A stretch of DNA of 64,000 bases from Sterolibacterium sp. (lineage in GTDB: Bacteria; Pseudomonadota; Gammaproteobacteria; Burkholderiales; Rhodocyclaceae): the NCBI GenBank assembly GCA_018062105.1, contig JAGOSV010000005.1, forward strand, positions 1 to 64,000. Direction: 5' to 3'. Under the pieces are notes generated by a model. The model did not search any database and was not told the origin of the DNA. It saw only the letters and a list, made by a program, of their open reading frames with translations. How positions within the stretch are numbered: position 1 is the first letter of the stretch; each line of letters begins with the position of its first letter. The position numbers were made by a program, and so were the translations under genes. Below are positions 62,598 through 64,000 of the stretch, piece after piece.

Positions 62598-63797
62598 CTA
62601 CGTGATCAGTCGTGCCGCTTCTGGCTCATACACCACATGGGTGATCGTTCCCTCCCGGATATGCTGAACCGCTTCATCGATTACATGGAGGGGCACCAGA
62701 AACCATTCCTTTGGCTTGACGGAGTTCCCGAAGCGGTCTTCGATGGTTAGATCCAGTTGTACTGCACCAAACAGATGATGGAAGATTTTTTCAAGCCTGC
62801 TGCGGTTCAGGTTGTGCAGCCTGTAGGTCGCCACCACTTCTACACCGGCCAGAAGATAAGTGGCATCCTTTTCTGCGCCGGCAATACGGGTTTCCACCTT
62901 GCCGCCGGTCACGCCGATCTTGTGGATCAGCGCGCGATGCTCGGTCACGAAGGGATGGCTGGACAGGCTGCGTAGCACATAGATGGTTCCGCTCTCGATG
63001 TCGTCAGGTTCCGCCGTGTCGCCAAACAGCGGGCCATCGTCCCTGCGGATCAGACGGCTGCCCACGGGGGCGTTTCCATCAGGATAGAGCGAGCGGGACA
63101 GTGAGCGCAGTAGCAGGTTGCTCTCGGTGTGATTGTCAAAAATGACGCGCAGCCGTGGGTTGTCGCGTCCATCCCTGGTTTTGGTCGCTGCCAGTATTTC
63201 TGCCACGTAAGCGATCTGGCCGCCGATGATGAAGAAATCCCCCAGCTGGATGGAAGCATCTTTTGCGAAAGGTCTGCTCAGCCAGGTGCCGGCCTTGAGG
63301 CCATCGCCGGCATCCTCGAACAAAGACCTGAAGCGATCGAAATCCACGCAGGGCGTGCGGTTGGCAATTTCTTCCGCCGCCTTGATTTCGACGCGAGAGC
63401 GTACATGGCGCAGCACGGTGATGTCGCCTGAATCAGCCGGGTCGGCAGGCTCGCTCGTCACCCCCAACTCGGCCAGCAAGGCATCCTCATCCAGCGCATC
63501 CACGTCGATCTGGGCCGCTGTCATGCCCGACAACAGCCCTGGGGCATCCATCTCCACCAGCAGGGTTTGCGCTTCCGGCAACCGGCGCAGCTGATCCAGC
63601 CGCACCGCATACAAGCGCTCGAAGATATCGCGATCCTCGCCGTGCAGCGGGGCGCGGCCATGTGCCTGATGGAAACGCAGGATGTCCTCGAAGCCGGCGA
63701 TGATGCGTTCCTCGCGCGGCGTGTGGCGGGCAATCTTGAACGGCGCGACCTCGACACCCAGAGCGTCCAGCAGCTCGTCATCGCTCATCTCAGTCAT
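62598..63797 (-). CDS. GIY-YIG nuclease family protein
   Basis: A 399-residue protein. The C-terminal region (about 265-390) carries the GIY-YIG core: ESGTIYVLRSLSS (the GIY tyrosine near 270), HKIGVTGG (YIG counterpart near 292), the conserved Arg in ETRIAG (near 302), and the metal-binding Glu in RSRLEKIFHHLF (near 334), with FGNSVKPKEWFLVP following as in T5orf172/MUG113-type domains. Residues 1-265 are an accessory region without an obvious nuclease motif. It is preceded by a strong ribosome site (AGGAGG, 9 bases from the ATG). The start overlaps the stop of the upstream helicase-like gene by eight bases. This pairing suggests a restriction or defence role, not UvrC. Confidence 0.8.
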   Translation of the reverse strand: MTEMSDDELLDALGVEVAPFKIARHTPREERIIAGFEDILRFHQAHGRAPLHGEDRDIFERLYAVRLDQLRRLPEAQTLLVEMDAPGLLSGMTAAQIDVDALDEDALLAELGVTSEPADPADSGDITVLRHVRSRVEIKAAEEIANRTPCVDFDRFRSLFEDAGDGLKAGTWLSRPFAKDASIQLGDFFIIGGQIAYVAEILAATKTRDGRDNPRLRVIFDNHTESNLLLRSLSRSLYPDGNAPVGSRLIRRDDGPLFGDTAEPDDIESGTIYVLRSLSSHPFVTEHRALIHKIGVTGGKVETRIAGAEKDATYLLAGVEVVATYRLHNLNRSRLEKIFHHLFGAVQLDLTIEDRFGNSVKPKEWFLVPLHVIDEAVQHIREGTITHVVYEPEAARLIT

Positions 63798-64000
63798 GAC
63801 TGGAGCCCTCCTGTGCCGGTGTCGATTTGGCCTGCGCGCGGTAACGCGCCAGCGCGGCCACGCCTTCGGCCATGAGCTTTTCCCAGGGATCGGCGGCATT
63901 GATATCCGGCAGGCGGCCGCGCTCGTTCTTGAATTGCAGGGCGCGTTTGGCCAGCTCGCGCGCCTCGTCTTCGGGAATGTTGACCTTTTTGGCGGCGATG
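63790..64000 (-). CDS. 3' end of a DEAD/DEAH helicase-like gene
   Basis: The minus strand from the window edge is open for 69 codons to TGA 63792-63790. The tail reads KKVNIPEDEARELAKRALQF, then NERGRLPDINAADPWEKLMA, and ends AQEGSSHD. No helicase motif is in view. The identification as a helicase C-terminus rests on resemblance to proteins paired with GIY-YIG nucleases and is inference. It overlaps the nuclease gene by eight bases, so the pair is translationally coupled. The rest lies outside the window. Confidence 0.45.
   Translation of the reverse strand, partial: IAAKKVNIPEDEARELAKRALQFKNERGRLPDINAADPWEKLMAEGVAALARYRAQAKSTPAQEGSSHD

Noticed and set aside
62342..62605. Plus-strand small frames of 87-95 codons near 62342-62667
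   Set aside because: Arg/Ser/Trp-rich shadows without ribosome sites or motifs, overlapping better-supported minus-strand genes.
62598..63797. UvrC excinuclease
   Set aside because: The GIY-YIG core is C-terminal and there is no UVR motif or RNase H-like endonuclease domain; the UvrABC partner uvrB is several genes away.

Overview
The window is a 64 kb stretch of GC-rich, densely packed chromosome. Gene content and order point to a betaproteobacterium, probably of Rhodocyclales or Nitrosomonadales type. The markers are the rpsP-rimM-trmD-rplS, phoH-ybeY-corC-lnt, radC-rpmB-rpmG, tig-clpP-clpX-lon-hupB-tRNA-Val and coaBC-dut blocks, together with citramalate synthase and an anthranilate-type CoA ligase. 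The family identifications come from motifs read in the translations. The taxonomic call is an inference from gene order.

Layout. Positions 1-616 are the decayed end of a prophage-like or mobile element: a partial ORF, a frameshifted small gene, and a Dam methylase relic with a nonsense codon and an internal deletion. From 1 to 14 kb come typA, an RhlE-type helicase, yaeQ, a flavodoxin, a pseudouridine synthase, rne, then rluC, a HAD phosphatase, a Rieske protein, an S49 peptidase and an SDR. From 14 to 21 kb, mainly on the minus strand, are CBS and HDOD proteins, tRNA-Cys and tRNA-Gly behind a near-perfect promoter, the rplS-trmD-rimM-rpsP operon, recJ and rpfE. LolCD (21-23 kb) is on the plus strand. 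The minus-strand phoH-ybeY-corC-lnt-DUF1624 operon fills 23-28 kb. Next is coaBC-dut followed by a class D beta-lactamase. From 30.7 to 43 kb the plus strand carries radC, rpmB, rpmG, alaS, lplT and the trigger factor/Clp/Lon proteostasis block, with a good sigma-32 promoter at lon, ending in hupB and tRNA-Val.

From 43 to 62 kb come a PpiC-type foldase, a 2-aminobenzoate-CoA ligase-like gene coupled to a RidA protein, alanine dehydrogenase, and pyrD/bpt/aat tightly joined to an iron-ABC ATPase gene. The permease and binding-protein genes of that transporter lie beside it in three separate orientations, with a candidate Fur box at fbpA. Then follow PilZ, cimA, uvrB, an FMN reductase, an aromatic aminotransferase, an NlpC/P60 hydrolase and a patatin lipoprotein. 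The right edge (62.4-64 kb) enters what looks like an accessory locus: a GIY-YIG nuclease gene overlapping the 3' end of a larger gene that resembles the tail of a DEAD/DEAH helicase.

Most of the window is housekeeping. The most unusual parts are the two edges, the orphan CoA-ligase/RidA pair, the beta-lactamase in a nucleotide/cofactor operon, the rpsP-rimM hairpin and several short tandem repeats at gene starts or leaders. No CRISPR array, rRNA or intact insertion sequence was seen.
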